DNA from: Nemertoderma westbladi
Taxonomy: Eukaryota > Xenacoelomorpha > Nemertodermatida > Nemertodermatidae
NCBI GenBank assembly: GCA_032718475.1
Contig: JAUCBJ010008430.1
Coordinates: forward strand, 1-64,000
DNA length: 64,000 nt
Reading direction: 5' to 3'
Part shown: positions 58,101 to 64,000 of the stretch, in pieces
Layout: every line of letters starts with the position of its first letter
How positions within the stretch are numbered: the stretch's first letter is position 1
The notes under the pieces: generated by a model
Seen by the model: the letters and a program-made list of their open reading frames with translations, nothing else
Told to the model about the DNA's origin: nothing
Databases searched by the model: none
Position numbers and translations under genes: made by a program

Positions 58101-61100
58101 ATATGTTATAGATAAGTTAGCTTATATTTATCGCGGCGTTTGGAGCCATGTTAATAATAATATAGCTAGGCCCTACTGGTTATTAATAGCTATACCCCGG
58201 CTACCGGTAGGTAATGCAGTAGGCTTATCTGGCTGTCAGGCAAATTTCCACCTATTGTTTACGTGGGAACCAAAGACGGCGTTAAGTAATGTCCCCTTAG
58301 TGGACATTACTTAACGTCGTCATGCGTCGTCACGTAAACAATATCACCAAATACAATACGAAATGTACAGGCCAATACAATGCTGTAATGTCCTCTAAAG
58401 TTGTAAAGTGGTAAATAACAACTCGCTGTTAATACTAACGGCGTTGAGTAATGTTACAATTTTGGAATAATAACTATTTAATGTTTTAAACATAAAATAT
58501 ATAGTTAGAGATACTATATATTCTAGAATAAGAATATAGTTCTAGAACTCTATTATTTTAAACATTTAAACGGTATCCTTATTTATTTTTTTTGATGCGA
58601 TGTTTATTAATAAGACATCAATAATCTTATATATCGAATAATTCTTAAATGGTAGCTTAGCTAGTCTTTTTAATAAAGTTTCACTTTTATAGACTAATAA
58701 ACTAATAATACAGTGTACATATTGTACAATATTAATTAAATTTCATTAAGGATAAAAAGGATGTTTATTTGTTAATTCTGACAGTTCGTGAAAAGTAGTA
58801 TCTTTAATGACTAGCTAACATAAAAATTAATATTAAAGTTGCTTAACATTAATCGATCCACAAATTTATTTTATAACTTAACCAGTTTTTGCTTATTTCT
58901 TTTTTTAATGTTCTAGAACAAATTACCTATGCATTTTTAAATACATTATTTATTACTCCAAAATTGTAACATTACTCAACGCCCACTGTATTGCGAGTTG
59001 TTATTTAGCTCTTTACAACTTGTAGAGGACATTACACTATTGTATTGGCCTGTACAGTACATTTAGTATTGTATTGGTGTTGGAATGTCCCATGTTTATG
59101 TGGTAACCAATGACTGCGAGCTGTAATGTTGCGGCGTCATTGGTTACCACGTAAACAATAGGTGGTATTGAATATTAATTGCCTGACAACAAGATAGGCC
59201 TACTGCATTACCTACCAGTAGCTATTAATAACTAGTTGCTATAAACTATTAACATGGCTCCAAACGCCACCATAAATATAAGCTAACTTATTTATAACAT
59301 AATTTATGTCATTTTTACATTTATTTATACAGCAACTAATTTAATTTGTGCAGCTTCTATCACTTATAATGTATATACAATCATTTCGTAATGTTAAAAT
59401 TTTGGAATAAAACTACATACATACTTGTTGCAAAGTACTTTACAGTGTTCTGATCCTCGTGGCTTTATTTTCACTCACTCACTAACGTTCGTTCGTATAA
59501 CAAAGCCACTCGGATCATCACACTGTAAAGTGCTACTTTACACACAAGTATGTAAATAGTTAATTATTTTAAATACATATTTTATTTTATTTTTAATTCT
59601 CAGTCGAAAGTAAGCACAAATGTATTACAGTTAAAATATCTAGAACGCCACCTAGTGTCCAAATTTGGTCTTTATAGTTAAGTGAAGTATATGCAATATG
59701 TGAAGCAAGACCCATACTCTAGAGCATGATAGTGTATGTGAATTTGAGTATAATATATTACATACTTTATTTAATCTTTTGCAATGAAACGGATTAATTG
59801 CTTTAACTGTTCTACAGGTTGCACAAAACCATCGTTGTTCAATGTCACTATGGTATCCATAGAAACGTCAAACAATGCAATAGAATTACGTAATGACTAT
59901 ACCGTTCTATCGTACCAAGCGTTACCAAGGGAACTATGCAGCTATATGGCTAAGGGGGAACTTCCTTTCAGCCCCGAAGGAATTAGTCCTCACGCCGACA
60001 TCTGTTTCTCTGTGGAGGGGCACAAATTCTACTGCCATAAGGTAAATACCCTATCTACAAAGCAAGACTTATTATAAGAGCCAATATAGCGGGTGTAAGC
60101 GTTAAGCAGTCACCTGGTCCAGCCAGACACAGTCACTTGTGCAAACACCTGGTGCAGACACCTGGTACAGATACCTGATATAGACACCTGGTGCAGACAC
60201 CTGTTGCAGACACTGGTGCAGACACCTGGTGCAGACACCTGGTGTAGACTCCTGGTGTAGACACCTGGTATAGTGACCTGGTTCAGACACCTGGTGCAGA
60301 CACTAGTGCAGACACCCACTGCAGACACTGGTGCAGACACCTGGTGGAAACACCTGGTGGAGACACCTGATGCAGACAGCTGGTATAGACACCAGGTGCA
60401 GACACTGGTGCAAACACCTGGTGCAGACACCTGGTGCAGACACCTGGTGCAGACACCTGGTGCAGACACCTGGTGCAGACACCTGGTGCAGACACCTGGT
60501 GCAGACACCTGGTGCAGACACCTGGTGCAGACACCTGGTGCAGACACTGGTGCAAACACCTAGTGTAGACACCTGGTATAGACACCAGGTGCAGACACTG
60601 GTGCAAACACCTGGTGCAGACACCTGGTGCAGACACCTTTTAGCAAACACCTGGTGCAGACACCTGGTGCAGACACTGGTGCAAACATCTGGTGCAGACA
60701 CCTGGTGCAGACACCTGGTATAGACACCAGATGCAGACACTGGTGCAAACACCTGGTGCAGACACCTGGTGCAGACACCTGGTGCAAACACCTGGTGCAG
60801 AAACCTGGTGCAGACACTGGTGCAAACACCTGGTGCAGACACCTGGTATAGACACCAGGTGCAGACATTGGTGCAAACACCTGGTGCAGACACCTGGTGC
60901 AGACACCTGGTGCAAACACCTGGTGCAGACACTTAGTGCAGACTCTGGTGCAGACACCTGGTGTAGACACTGGTGCAGACACCTGGTATAGACACCAGGT
61001 GCAGGCACTGGTGCAAACACCTGGTGCAGACACCTGGTGCAGACACCTGGTGCAGACACCTGGTGCAAACACCTGGTGCAGACACCTGGTGCATACACTC

Positions 61101-63781
61101 AGTGCAGACTCTGGTGCAGACACCTGGTGTAGACACTGGTGCAGATACCCAGTGCAGACACCTGGTATAGACACCTGGTGCAGACACCTGGTGCAAACAC
61201 CTGGTGCAGACACCTGGTGCAGACACCTGGTGCAGACACCTGGTATAAACACCGGGTGCAGACACTGGTGCAAACACCTGGTGCAGACACCTTGTGCAGA
61301 CACCTGGTGCAAACACCTGGTGCAGACACCTGGTGCAAACACCTGGTGCAGACACCTGGTGCAGACACTCAGTGCAGACTCTGGTGCAGACACCTGGTGT
61401 AGACACTGGTGCAGACACCCAGTGCAGACACCTGGTATAGACACCTGGTGCCGACACCCAGTGCAGACACTGGTGCAAACACCTAGTGCAGACACCTGGT
61501 GCAGACACCTGGTTCAGAAACCTGGTGCAGACACTGCTGCAAACACCTGGTGCAGAAACCCTGTGCAGACACTGGTGCAAACACCTGGTGCAGACACCTG
61601 GTGCAGACACCTGGTATAGACACCAGGTGCAGACACTGGTGCAAACACCTGGTGCAGACACCTGGTGCAGACACCTGGTATAGACACCAGGTGCAGACAC
61701 TGGTGCAAACACCTGGTGCAGAAACCTGGTGCAGACACTGGTGCAAACACCTGGTGCAGACACCTGGTGCAGACACCTGGTGCAGACACCTGGTATAGAC
61801 ACCAGGTGCAGACACTGGTGCAAACACCTGGTGCAGACACCTGGTGCAGACACCTGGTGCAAACACCTGGTGCAGACACCTGGTGCAGACACTCAGTGCA
61901 GACTCTTGTGCAGACACCTGGTGTAGACACTGGTGCAGACACCCAGTGCAGACACCTGGTATAGACACCTGGTGCAGACACCTGGTGCAGACACTGGTGC
62001 AAACACCTAGTGTAGACACCTGGTATAGACACCAGGTGCAGAGACTGGTGCAAACACCTGGTGCAGACACCTTCTAGCAAACACTTGGTGCAGACACCTG
62101 GTGCAGACACTGGTACAAACACCTGGTGCAGACACCTGGTGCAGACACCTGGTATAGACACCAGGTGCAGACACTGGTGCAAACACCTGGTGCAGACACC
62201 TGGTGCAGACACCTGGTGCAAACACCTGGTGCAGAAACCTGGTGCAGACACTGGTGCAAACACATGGTGCAGACAACTGGTGCAGACACCTGGTATAGAC
62301 ACCAGGTGCAGACACTGGTGCAAACACCTGGTGCAGACACCTGGTGCAAACACCTGCGGGTGCAGACACCTGGTGCAGACACTCAGTGCAGACTCTGGTG
62401 CAGACACCTGGTGTAGACACTGGTGCAGACACCCAGTGCAGACACCTGGTATAGACACCAGGTGCAGACACCTGGTGCAGACACCTGGTGCAAACACCTG
62501 GTGCAGACACCTGGTGCAGACACTCAGTGCAGACTCTGGTGCAGACACCTGGTGTAGACACCTGGTATAGATACCTGGTGCAAACACCTGGTGCAAACAC
62601 CTGGTGCAGAAACCTGGTGCAGACACTGGTGAAAACACCTGGTGCAGACACCTGGTGCAGACACCTGGTGCAAACACCTGGTGCAGACACCTGGTGCAGA
62701 CACTCAGTGCAGACTCTGGTGCAGACACCTGGTGTAGACACTGGTGCAGACACTGGTGCAGACACCCAGTGCAGACACCTGGTATAGATACCTGGTGCAA
62801 ACACCTGGTGCAAACACCTGGTGCAGAAACCTGGTGCAGACACTGGTGCAAACACCTGGTGCAGACACCTGGTGCAAACACCTGGTGCAGACACCTGGTG
62901 CAGACACTAACCACTAACCCTGATGTCAAACCCTTCCAGAAGCGCCAATTGAACTTTCGCACTACGCTTCTTCTACACGCTTCTTTTAGCTTTCTAAAAT
63001 GTGGGGTCTGTTTTATTCCTAACCAAGTTCTTCGTCAATACGGGATGGTGTTAGATCATTTTGAAACATTGTAAGACAAGACGGACGGTCGTATAGACAC
63101 GATAGGTTCCACCATTACAACCGTTTTCCCACAGACGTACGCGAATTACGGACGACAATAATTTATTTACAGGTATTTCTATGTGGCCGATGCGATTACC
63201 TAAACACGGTGATTAAAGACCCGTTGAATGAGTCCCTGAATTCTTGCGATCCCATATCGTGTTTGCCGCTGGTAAAACTCAGTGGCGTTTCCGTTCAAGT
63301 GTTTCATAAGATCCTAGTTTATATATATTCTGACGACACAGAAGTAAGTCTCGATTGTCATGGTTACCATTTTAAAATTAAGACATTTCCTTAAAAGTGA
63401 GACTCAATGTCATCGCTGGTTTGCTGCTGAAATTTGTATCATTTATTATGTTGCTTTTACGGAAAAATTAAATGAAACATAATAAGTATGTGTAAACTAA
63501 AATATTTAAAGTGTTATATTAAACATTAATTTTTAGTTTTCAAGTTATTTACATTTTCAAAATTGTTCTTCTCCTCTCAGGTTTCTCCGGACATCGCATA
63601 CGATTTACTCGCAACCGCAGAAATGTATCTTTTAAACGGCCTGAAACGGATCTGCGCGAATTGTATCGCGAGTAATATCTCCTTGGAAACCGCGGTGAAT
63701 GCGGTGGTAGCATCGCGACTATTTAATCTCCCCAGGTTGGAGGCGCAATGCACGGAGTTTATGGCCACTTGTTTAGATCAG
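37123..63781 (+). CDS. ABTB1: ABTB1 orthologue: ankyrin repeat and double BTB/POZ protein, seven exons, 3' end outside (gene-level entry)
   Basis: Exons 37123-37178, 39350-39700, 47330-47448, 50233-50349, 59818-60041, 63173-63343 and 63581-63781 join with phases 2, 2, 1, 1, 0, 0, 0 and no stop, giving 413 codons. Human ABTB1 (BPOZ) has 478 residues, so about 65 remain beyond the window. Order: N-terminal ankyrin region (STPLYYACLCGHTTIVELLL, GARCEANTFDGERCLY), first BTB (SDVVFIIDG to ILTFIYTG), linker with RLAKQC, second BTB (HADICFSVEGHKFYCHK to ILVYIYSDDTE) and the C-terminal helices (AEMYLLNGLKRIC). ABTB1 is described as a BTB adaptor linked to cullin-3 ubiquitin ligases and PTEN signalling. 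About 95% of the 26.7 kb is intron, mainly tandem arrays. Confidence 0.96.
37366..38581. mobile_element. Non-autonomous foldback/hAT-like element with 8-bp TSD, in ABTB1 intron 1
   Basis: Termini ACGTGTGGCTAAGTCACACG... are inverted at both ends, with arms of about 170-190 bp, and the element is flanked by ACCAAAAC (37358-37365 and 38582-38589). Further inverted blocks (GGCACTTTGGCATTCTGGCA and its complement) lie inside the arms. It includes a run of 22 Gs (38134-38155) and no coding frame. An 8-bp duplication is typical of hAT elements and a few other superfamilies; the terminal bases do not decide. Confidence 0.8.
38904..39070. repeat. Perfect 32-bp hairpin followed by two tandem half-copies
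   Basis: 38904-38935 and 38941-38972 are exact reverse complements (CTTCGAGCAGCACGTGAACA...) around a 5-nt loop GGTTA. The right arm is then repeated twice with a 49-bp period (from 38992 and 39041). It lies about 280 bp before the acceptor of ABTB1 exon 2. Confidence 0.9.
39350..39700 (+). CDS. ABTB1: ABTB1 exon 2 (ankyrin repeats and start of BTB1)
   Basis: The acceptor is GTGGTTTCAG|G; one base completes Arg and 116 codons follow. YLVEQKEVEIGTRDVWDSTP and DGERCLYAALNDKIRTLL are conserved in ABTB1. SDVVFIIDG and KAHKCILCSR begin the first BTB fold. The donor is TTCCAG|GTTTGT, phase 2. The last 25 coding bases form part of the 38-bp unit repeated through intron 2. Confidence 0.96.
39676..47271 (+). 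repeat. Junction-derived 7.6-kb array: 38-bp unit = end of ABTB1 exon 2 + 5' splice site
   Basis: The unit is CCCATAAATGTATACTCTG TTCCAG then GTTTGTAGTAAAA. The first copy is the real exon border; about 200 copies run to 58 nt before exon 3. A core (about 41570-45105, some 93 copies) is essentially invariant. The flanks carry variants (GTTAGAAG, GTTAGACA, CATAGATG, CAATAAATG) arranged in higher-order blocks, for example 40348-40782 and 40766-41200 offset by 418 bp (11 units). The antisense strand of the unit has no stop in any frame, which produces spurious frames of 1537-2012 codons. Confidence 0.97.
47330..47448 (+). CDS. ABTB1: ABTB1 exon 3 (BTB1 core)
   Basis: The acceptor is TTTTCATTATAG|G. 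CVYFNDMFENKWADKQ and LTAFKHILTFIYTG are the central helix and 'F.YIYTG' turn of the first BTB domain. The donor is ACACAG|GTAATT, phase 1. Its last 38 bases are part of the 55-bp unit repeated in intron 3. Confidence 0.95.
47411..48341 (+). repeat. Junction-derived array: 55-bp unit = end of ABTB1 exon 3 + 5' splice site
   Basis: Seventeen copies of AACAGCGTTTAAGCATATCC...TTTACACAG|GTAATTAGTTAATTATT start inside exon 3. Copies are nearly identical. Five of them have ACAG|ATAATT, losing the donor GT. A separate copy at 49983-50041 belonged to the same array before the insertion at 48341-49977. Confidence 0.97.
48341..49977 (+). mobile_element. 1.6-kb insertion splitting the intron 3 array, LINE/SINE-like tail
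   Basis: The right end is AATAAATTGAATTGATTGATTGA, a tail like those of many LINE/SINE 3' ends. TAGTT lies on both sides (48335-48340 region and after 49976), consistent with a short target duplication. Inside are GGGGCGAGCCACGAAGTGAG near 48491 and GCTGCGCGAAGGCCCCACG near 49783. No open frame for a reverse transcriptase was found, so it is a truncated or non-autonomous element. Confidence 0.6.
49978..50041 (+). repeat. Detached copy of the 55-bp junction unit
   Basis: TTAACAGCGTTTAAGCATAT...ACACAG|GTAATTAGTTAATTATT matches the array ending at 48341. It keeps an intact acceptor-like tract and GTAA. It lies 191 nt before exon 4. Confidence 0.92.
50233..50349 (+). CDS. ABTB1: ABTB1 exon 4 (linker after BTB1)
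   Basis: The acceptor is TTTATTAACAG|GT. RLNIATSEVEDVQRLAKQCR and LYQIINDIDCQLRKVYEF match the vertebrate 'RLDIG.EHVSDCERLAKQC' segment. The donor is TTTG|GTTAGT, phase 1. Confidence 0.94.
50350..51387. other. Start of ABTB1 intron 4; contains a 25-C tract
   Basis: No gene was seen. A run of 25 Cs occupies 50930-50954. The word CCCCTGTAATGC recurs after it. The rest is AT-rich. Confidence 0.55.
51388..52925. repeat. 27-bp minisatellite in ABTB1 intron 4
   Basis: About 56 copies of GGTCACTCACCAACCAGC TGGTGGCGT are present. Because 27 is a multiple of three, long in-phase frames exist (for example 472 codons from 51522 with the 9-residue repeat VVTHQPAGG), but other frames on both strands are open too and there is no splice or domain support. 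On the minus strand every unit contains TTG|GTGAGT or TGG|CGAGT, a good 5' splice-site match in many copies. Confidence 0.92.
52926..53372. other. Noncoding DNA downstream of the PIP kinase
   Basis: No gene was found. On the minus strand this would be the 3' UTR or flank of the nested kinase. No poly(A) tract or clear target duplication is visible. Confidence 0.4.
53373..54779 (-). CDS. Intronless type I phosphatidylinositol-4-phosphate 5-kinase, nested antisense in ABTB1
   Basis: An uninterrupted 468-codon frame starts at ATG 54779 (context ACAATGACA; the frame is open 16 codons further upstream but without an ATG). Features in order: N-terminal lobe with SGSLFFISGNDELIIKT (glycine-rich loop and catalytic Lys), VVMNNILP, HLKFDFKGS (LKGS-like catalytic motif), TLKDLDF, IDYSLLVG (MDYSLL-like), IYFGVIDVLQRY with the metal-binding Asp, then the activation loop and RFVKFLTENVFR. 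The NNILP and KDLDF words favour type I (making PI(4,5)P2 from PI4P at membranes) over type II. Some family residues are changed (FKGS for LKGS, SVQNP for SVHRP). Lack of introns and location inside another gene suggest a retrogene that has stayed open and is probably functional. Confidence 0.88.
   Translation of the reverse strand: MTSYSQESTFECGSCLKTGTSGRLRIDAHGKFIYKGAPSAHIMEAIQVGVKHLNKDIVNDNQLHEERCSEFEGQITVNLAADPSTPIKQPPFKFTSHSQYAFRHFRKLFKITQKGYVNTICTEALYEFPNPGRSGSLFFISGNDELIIKTVRTTEAKCILRILPVYYKNIFERPATLLPKLFGFYSYKRNNKNIYLVVMNNILPNKFNIHLKFDFKGSIKTRKAKKTELRKPRPTLKDLDFRHEHGAYLLNEEVWSALKRTITLDAAILTSCNIIDYSLLVGVYDMDRVKYERRSTEDYTNFEANSIRELLAVRNGSPMSQITNSSSRYLSANNSFTIYKRKESYRDARVLATVMEDIRGTPLSALPVNLSLQEELDEAWGGIPAIDHTGHRVMIYFGVIDVLQRYTLKKKMEFFTKAILFQSRRGISVQNPRRYADRFVKFLTENVFRCDKSLQEEHSDHIDYLKTV
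55050..57010. repeat. 20-bp minisatellite in ABTB1 intron 4
   Basis: About 98 copies of ATAAACATATGTTAGCTTCC are present, with sporadic GCCTCC, GTTTCC or GATAGC variants and two single-base deletions that shift the phase. The array seems to grow from AAAACATATGTTAGCCTCC at its left edge. Each unit contains the palindrome CATATG. Confidence 0.95.
57011..57563. mobile_element. Inverted second copy of the 33.8-kb repeat element
   Basis: Read on the minus strand it matches 33830-34358 joined directly to 35445-35520. It ends with TTGCACACAATGATGTAAATAGTTA. It abuts the 20-bp array on the left, so its left end may be truncated. Confidence 0.75.
57841..59562. mobile_element. 1.7-kb foldback element with arms of about 620 bp
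   Basis: TAACTATTTTACATACTTGT at the left is matched by its reverse complement at the right end (one-base difference). Complementarity continues through GCACTTTACAGTGTGAT, GAGTGGCTTTGTTA and GGAGCCATGTTAATA to about 58480/58945. The left arm itself holds the palindrome GTTAAGTAATGTCC/GGACATTACTTAAC (about 58275-58315). It has no coding frame. The outer TAACTATTTACAT word is shared with the element copies at 33826 and 57563, so they may be one superfamily. A target duplication was not resolved. Confidence 0.85.
59818..60041 (+). CDS. ABTB1: ABTB1 exon 5 (inter-BTB linker and start of BTB2)
   Basis: The acceptor is TGTTCTACAG|GT and the donor CATAAG|GTAAAT, phase 0. It holds 74 codons after the split Gly. 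PRELCSYMAKGELPF and HADICFSVEGHKFYCHK match the linker and first strands of the second BTB domain. Confidence 0.94.
60112..62910. repeat. 12/13-bp minisatellite with higher-order structure in ABTB1 intron 5
   Basis: Units CACCTGGTGCAGA (13 bp) and CACTGGTGCAAA (12 bp) alternate in larger blocks, for example GGTATAGACACCAGGTGCAG recurring every 100-170 bp. The word CACCTGGTG is a near-palindrome. Frames of up to 482 codons (Cys-rich, VCTRCLHQ repeats) open on several frames of both strands and are artefacts. Unlike other arrays here, the unit is not taken from the adjoining exon. Confidence 0.93.
63173..63343 (+). CDS. ABTB1: ABTB1 exon 6 (BTB2)
   Basis: The acceptor is TTATTTACAG|GTA and the donor ACAGAA|GTAAGT; exactly 57 codons. 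VFLCGRCDYLNTVIKD and VSVQVFHKILVYIYSDDTE match the helix and 'YYMYSD' turn of the second BTB. Confidence 0.95.
63581..63781 (+). CDS. ABTB1: ABTB1 exon 7 (C-terminal helices)
   Basis: The acceptor is TTCTCCTCTCAG|GTT and the donor GATCAG|GTTCGT; exactly 67 codons. AYDLLATAEMYLLNGLKRIC and LEAQCTEFMA match the C-terminal part of ABTB1. The following exon lies beyond base 64000 or was not recognised in the last 219 bases. Confidence 0.95.
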
Positions 63782-64000
63782 GTTCGTATTTTAAGAAACA
63801 GCCTTTACCCATAGAGCTTATCTATATCCTTATCAGTTTTTACATTACCGTCCTTGTTTCTTACAAACCTTACTGCGATCCGAGTTTAAAACGACTCAAG
63901 TAGGTCTAATTCTAATCTTGTAAATGTGATCGAATACAGAAGTATGTTATACTAATACACCGTTGTAATAGGGATTACCTATTTATATGTTTTTATTTTA

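Noticed and set aside
60110..63074. Cys-rich repeat frames up to 482 codons (VCTRCLHQ type)
   Set aside because: Translations of a 12/13-bp minisatellite are open in several frames of both strands. No start, splice or domain support.

Overview
The window is eukaryotic genomic DNA from an invertebrate animal. A lophotrochozoan such as a mollusc fits best, but that is inference from gene content and mobile elements. Genes are split into small exons with canonical GT-AG borders, noncoding DNA is AT-rich and crowded with tandem repeats, and there are LTR, non-LTR and foldback elements. No bacterial-style operons, ribosome sites or CRISPR arrays were seen.

Layout. (1) Positions 1-1623 carry a long minus-strand reading frame open to the window edge, unassigned and possibly a retroelement gag; behind it lie repeat-rich AT DNA (1.7-7.2 kb) and a GC-rich 41-bp minisatellite (7.24-8.43 kb). 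(2) Positions 8505-33395 carry the 3' part of a plus-strand gene for a BACK-like plus TLDc-domain protein. Five exons (8505-8638, 21526-21752, 26637-26898, 31763-31971, 33176-33395) join in phase; the 5' exons lie outside the window or were not recognised. Its 12.9-kb intron holds a gag-only BEL/Pao-like LTR element (9282-15825, TSD GAAAT), a CsRn1-type Ty3/gypsy element with identical LTRs (16087-20425, TSD AAAG) and a solo LTR related to the first element (20712-21291, TSD AAGTA). The next intron holds a rearranged non-LTR retrotransposon with an inverted copy of its own 3' half (23157-25860). (3) Positions 37123-63781 carry the plus-strand orthologue of ABTB1 (ankyrin repeat plus two BTB/POZ domains). 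Seven exons are in perfect phase and give 413 codons; the last part lies past the right edge. Intron 4 contains an intact, intronless, antisense type I PIP kinase gene (53373-54779), probably a retrogene.

The most unusual feature is shared by the two unrelated multi-exon genes. Four introns begin with a tandem array whose unit is the exon-intron junction itself: the last coding bases of the exon plus the 5' splice site. The units are 31 bp (26879-31664), 31 bp (31957-33145), 38 bp with about 200 copies (39676-47271) and 55 bp (47411-48341). Each array starts inside the exon. In three introns it fills nearly everything up to 30-98 nt before the next exon; in the fourth a later insertion split it. 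These introns look as if they grew from the 5' splice site by tandem duplication. None of the unit lengths is divisible by 3, so use of a displaced donor would shift the frame. In the 38- and 55-bp arrays each unit also reads as acceptor-donor (AG|GT), like a recursive-splicing point.

A second clear signal is a textbook -1 frameshift cassette at the gag/pol junction of the CsRn1-like element: GGGAAAC in phase, a 5-nt spacer and a GC-rich stem-loop that contains the gag stop. The pol of this copy is broken by a 20-bp tandem duplication although its LTRs are identical.
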